A stretch of 64,000 nucleotides of DNA from Ustulina deusta (Eukaryota > Ascomycota > Sordariomycetes > Xylariales > Xylariaceae). The stretch spans positions 1 through 64,000 of the forward strand of contig JAJNNX010000037.1 of the NCBI GenBank assembly GCA_023159155.1, read 5' to 3'. The position numbers and the translations under genes are program-made. Position 1 is the first letter of the stretch. Every line of letters begins with the position of its first letter. Of the stretch, positions 59,899-64,000 are shown one piece after another. Under the pieces are notes generated by a model. That model made no database searches and had not been told where the DNA came from. It was given only the letters and a program-made list of their open reading frames with translations.

Positions 59899-62800
59899 CT
59901 AAATATAAATAAACTAAAAGTTTAATAAAAGTTTATTTTTTTTTGCTATAACTAGTATTGTTTATACTATATTTTTTAGTGTTTAGATAGACTTTTCTGC
60001 TTTTTTATTTTATTAATACTACTTTATAGCAGAATATTTAATAGTTATACCTTTTTAAATATAATAATAAACAAAATCTTTATTTATATATATCCTTAGT
60101 TTGTTTAAGTTAATATATTAATATTATTATTTAAGTTTTTCCTACTTTTATAGAAATTCTTTAAATTCTAAAAACTATAAACTTAAACTTAATAAAAAAA
60201 TAGCTTAAACTCTGCTAGTAAAGTTATAAAAAATAGCTATTTACCTTATAAATCTATTATAGCCTATAGAAATATTTTTTAATATACTAGCTTTATTAAA
60301 ATAAAAAAACTTTATAAAATAGATTTTTTTAGAAAGTTTTTTTTTAGAAAGTTTTATTTGTATTTTTTTTTTAATATAAGCTTTATAAAAACAATATTTA
60401 GTTTAAAAAATAATACTTTTTATTATTATTATTAGTTCTTATATTTTTTTTATTACTTATATATTTAAATTGTTTATACTATACTTTTAAAGTAAGGTTA
60501 ATTAAGTAAGCTTAAAAAATAATATTAAAAGCAATTACTTAAATAGTTTTATTTAGCTAATTAATTATATATAGTCCGCTGGACTTTTTTATAGCTACTT
60601 AGGCCTTATTTTAATAAAACAGAAACTTTACTCCTTTTTTTACAAATTAAAATATTAAAACTAGATTTATGCTTATTTTAAAACAATAAATAGTATTATT
60701 AATAATAACTATTTTAGTTCTTTTGTTTATAATAATAAAAAATCTAGCAGTACTTATCTATTCTAGAATAACTATAGTACTACTAATTCTATAAACTAAT
60801 AGCCCGTTATAAAATTAAAGTTTTATAAATAGCAATCTATTACTAAAGTTAGTTTAGCTATAATTATTATTTAAAACAATATAGTTAGCAATTTATTTTA
60901 TAAGTTCTGCTATTTTTAGCTTTAATATATTTAAAAAACTTATTTTTACTAAAATCTTTTTAAAGCTAAAGTTTAATAAAACTATAGCTATTAAGCTTTA
61001 TAATATTATAAGTAGCACCCCTATTACTAATAAGCATTAATCCTTTCAATGTCTAAATTTACTAAATATCTTATTAAAAATATCTAGTTTTTATTCCGGT
61101 ATCTTTTTTACTTTTTTTATATTATCCCAGATAATTAAAAATATTAGGTTTAAGGGTCCTAGTAATAAAAATAATAAAGCATTATTAATAAATAAAGCAG
61201 CTATATTTATATTATTTAATATTTTTTGCTTTTTATTTAATATTTTTACCTTTTACTAATTAAAAACCAAGTCTAAATTTATATAAAAACATTCTAAAAA
61301 GCTATAAGTTATAACTTTTTAGCTAGCAGTAATATAGTAAAAATAATTAAGTTCTTTTTTTTTTTTTTTTTAATTATTATTATTATTGTTATAATTCTTT
61401 TTTTATTAATTTATAAATAGTATAGCTTTAGTAATGTTTTAGTTAATAATTTTTTTTATATATTCTTTTTATTATATTTTTATTAAAACAAATTAAAAAA
61501 TTATTCTTTTTATAAGTTTTTTTTTTATAAGTTTTCTAATAATAATAAAATAATTTATTTAAAAAAAAATAAAAACAAAGTTAGCGTAGTTCTTCCTTAG
61601 ACCTAAAAAAAACCTTATTATTAAAAAAGGTTCTCTAATAATAAAGTTTTCTAGATTTAGATTTTTAAGATCAAAGCAAATATTATAAAGTTTTACAACA
61701 AAATTTAAAACTAAGCTTTTAATAACTAATAAAATATTTTCTTACTTATATAATAAGTTTTAAAAAACTAAACTTCTAACTAGCCTAACTTTTTTATTAA
61801 TTAGTTTTTATATATTAGCTATTATAACTTTTTTATTTTTACTATTAAACTTTACTTATTATTTTATTAATAGTTTTTAAATATTTTTTTTATAGCAGCT
61901 ATAAATATAACTTTTAATTTTTTATTAAGCAACTTTTTAAGTTTTTTATACTTTATATAAATTAAAGCTTATTAATATATTAAGGATTTCGATTAGTTTA
62001 TTTCTTTTAATTTTTTAAATAAAAAACTAATATATTTTATAACATATATGTAATTTTTTATTTATTTTTTAAACTTAAAATATTTAACTAAAAAATCAAA
62101 CATAATAATACTTTAAAAAATAATTATTTTAAAATTATTACTTATTTTAATAACTATTATATTTTTTAAATATTAAATAATAAAATAAGTTATTTAAAAT
62201 AAATTTTAATAAAATATTATTTAATAAAGTTAGACTTAATATAAAATTATTAAAGTTAGAATTAAATAATATTTTAATTATTTTAAGTATAAGTTGCCCT
62301 AAAATAAAAATATTAAATATATTAGATTTAGATTCTAATATAAATAATTAAATAATAACTTTAAGTTTAAATAGGTTTATTTTATTAATATTTTCTAATA
62401 TAAATATAAAAAAAACTTTATGTAATAAAAACAATAATAAAAGATTTAAAAATATAATTAATAAAAAAGAAATTTTTAGCTAATAATTATAATTTAAAAA
62501 GTTTTTATAAAAAAAGTATATTTTTTATTTATTTTTAAGTTTTTATATAAAATATAAAAAGTTTTTTTTATTAAAAAATTAATAATAAATTAATAAAATA
62601 AATAATTAAGTTTTAAAATTATATCTTATAGTAATTTTTTTAAATATTTATAAACAAGCTTAGTTTAGAACTTAAATAACTTTTTAACTTAGTTCCAAAT
62701 ATCTAAAGTATTATTTATTGTTTTTTTAGCCTAATTTTAGCTAAATTTCTAGTTATTAAAAAAATATCAGCTTATCTAGTATTCTAAGTAATTTATGCTT

Positions 62801-63117
62801 TCGTATAACAAACACTAAAATAAATCAATTTTTGTTTTTTATTAATAATAATAATAATAATAATTATTAAAAATATAAATATAATAAAAATTATTTATTA
62901 GATTTAATAAATATAATATATTTTGTTAGTTATATAATTAATATATTAAAGCATTTATAGTAACGTAGGTAGCTATTATTAAAGTATAGTATTTCTACTA
63001 AGGTATTATTTTTAGTATTACTATTAGTTTTTAGCTTAATAGAAATAGTAGTAGCTATGTTTAAATACTATAAAATAATTTAAATAATAATAAATAAAAT
63101 AATTTATAAATATTATA

Positions 63118-63143
63118 GGTTATAAGCTTCCGGGCTTATAACC
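63118..63143. other. Primer-binding site within a perfect 10-bp inverted repeat
   Basis: GGTTATAAGC-TTCCGG-GCTTATAACC: perfect arms around a 6-base loop. On the minus strand the right LTR of element A is followed directly by GGTTATAAGCCCG. With one G-to-A change allowed, this is the complement of the initiator-Met tRNA anticodon region (CGGGCTCATAACC), the kind of internal-tRNA primer known from Drosophila copia. Confidence 0.7.
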
Positions 63144-63303
63144 AGTTAAAAATAAATATATACAATAGGTATATAGTATTATATTATATATTAAAAAATA
63201 AGTCTAGGTACAGTTAGATAAGGTAGTACTTCTACAATATATAATGGATGCGTGTGGGGCGTAATACCTAGCTATCTTCTTTACCTGCCTCCCGATTTCT
63301 ATA
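63144..63303 (-). repeat. Element A LTR, right (5') copy
   Basis: 160 bp; the less mutated of the two LTRs. On the transcript strand it starts TATAGAAATCGGG and ends next to the primer-binding site. Confidence 0.85.
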
Positions 63304-63430
63304 AACCACAAGACTATTTTGTGGCTCTCGTTTCTTAAGCTCCGAAGTGCTTTATCGAGATTAGGCCGAACATAAAGCCTTTGCCCTTTATGGAAGTCTG
63401 GAACGATCCTATGCAATGCCAAAATATCCG
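63304..63430 (-). pseudogene. HET-domain gene, upstream part (split by transposon)
   Basis: On the minus strand this encodes KGQRLYVRPNLDKALRSL followed by RNESHKIVLW, the segment that in HET domains directly precedes W-(I/V)-DAICINQ. The rest of the motif is found across the 12.8-kb element at 50,477. The 5-base duplicate TGGTT (AACCA on the plus strand) marks the break. Reading through after removal of one duplicate leaves the two halves one base out of frame, so the gene may already have been defective. Further upstream (to about 63,700) an open frame in another register exists, and I cannot define the start of the gene. Confidence 0.75.
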
Positions 63431-64000
63431 ATACCTCAGGTTTACCAGATTTTTTTCCCGGGGAGGTATACGGGCTTCATGGTTGCCCAGGGTCTCTCTG
63501 CCCCTGGTCTGACGAATAGCGTTGTATATCGGGCACGATCTGAATGAGGGTATGTATAGATCATTTACAAGGGCCCAAATGCGCTCATCGATATCCTTGT
63601 ACACTAAATGAGGCAGGGAAGGTTTGAAATATCTCAAGTTAAATATTGAAACGGCCAACTTAATCACATTCAGGGAGAGGCCCCTTGTTTCTTGCATGAA
63701 GAGATAGGCTATATCCTACAAATTCACATGACTTTCTATAATTAAAATTACAGGGGTCTTTTATCGGAATAGGAAGGGATTTAATTCAACGATTGATTAA
63801 AAAGGGAATAAAGATCTAGCTAGTTATTAGATACAGAAGTTAGTAGACTCATATAAATAGCCACTTAGCTGCAAAGTGGCTAGCTAGCTACCTCTTGCAG
63901 CCACACTACTTATACCACTTCACTTTAGTATTAGGCAAGAATTAGACGAGGAGTTAATAAGGGCTACTTGATCTAAGTTAAAGCATGGCATATTTAAAAT
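63431..64000. other. Upstream flank of the HET gene, normal composition
   Basis: Less AT-rich sequence beyond the inserted element. It contains a hairpin-forming repeat, GCCACTT-AGCTGCA-AAGTGGC (63,849-63,869). A 120-aa open frame at 63,335-63,697 (-) overlaps the HET fragment in another register and shows no motif I recognise; it may include part of the HET gene's 5' coding region. Confidence 0.4.

Larger units (their letters stand above)
50478..63303 (-). mobile_element. Ty1/copia LTR retrotransposon A, decayed, inserted in HET gene
   Basis: Flanked by 160-bp direct repeats (LTRs, 50,478-50,637 and 63,144-63,303) that differ mainly by C/T and G/A, and by an exact 5-bp target duplication AACCA (50,473-50,477; 63,304-63,308). 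The element reads leftward: a primer-binding site GGTTATAAGCCCG (63,131-63,143) abuts the right LTR. On the minus strand near 52,872-52,910 one reads VCKLNKTFYSLK, a decayed form of the copia reverse-transcriptase motif, and near 52,741-52,770 IAIYINNLL, a decayed YVDD box. Stops are everywhere. A second LTR element (54,022-59,898) interrupts it, leaving about 6.9 kb for element A itself, a usual copia size. Confidence 0.87.

Overview
The window is nuclear DNA of a filamentous ascomycete (Pezizomycotina, probably Sordariomycetes; the class is an inference). Protein genes are split by short introns of about 48-100 bp with GT...CTRAC...AG signals. Two tRNA genes carry introns. The gene content (MYND protein, Zn2Cys6 regulator, HET gene, LAMMER kinase) is typical of this group. 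Two extremely AT-rich blocks look like transposons decayed by repeat-induced point mutation (RIP): their repeat copies differ mainly by C/T and G/A changes.

Layout. 1-12,150: AT-rich block with retrotransposon relics and microsatellites. 12,825-15,236: MYND zinc-finger/RNase H fusion protein (+). 16,426-18,630: lipoxygenase (-), divergent from a catalase-related heme protein (+, 19,525-20,714). 22,023-23,767: secreted RNase T2 (-). 26,690-26,784: tRNA-Ala(TGC) (-). 27,385-29,643: unrecognised 752-aa protein (-). 30,527-32,970: LAMMER protein kinase (-). 33,250-38,767: long gene-poor stretch. 38,768-40,049: sideroflexin (-). 40,593-40,678: tRNA-Arg(TCG) (-). 41,706-43,802: cytochrome P450 (-), divergent from a Zn2Cys6 regulator (+, 44,523-46,637). 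47,706-50,082: homoaconitase gene broken by an internal inversion and lacking its 5' end. 50,119-50,477 and 63,304-63,430: two halves of one HET-domain gene, separated by a 12.8-kb insertion.

How the parts relate. Lipoxygenase and catalase-related protein form a head-to-head pair. A comparable neighbouring pair in Fusarium graminearum makes and consumes a 13S fatty-acid hydroperoxide, so a shared oxylipin pathway is likely here. The P450 and the Zn2Cys6 regulator also share an intergenic region, which holds two opposed arrays of CGG triplets at 6-bp spacing, a plausible operator. The MYND/RNase H, kinase, sideroflexin and tRNA genes look like ordinary chromosomal genes.

The right end records a series of rearrangements. 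A Ty1/copia element (50,478-63,303; 160-bp LTRs; exact 5-bp target duplication AACCA) split the HET gene. A second LTR element (54,022-59,898) inserted into the first. The HET remnant abuts a 5'-truncated homoaconitase gene in which about 0.36 kb (49,404-49,760) now lies in the opposite orientation. These boundaries are read directly from the sequence; the order of events is inferred.
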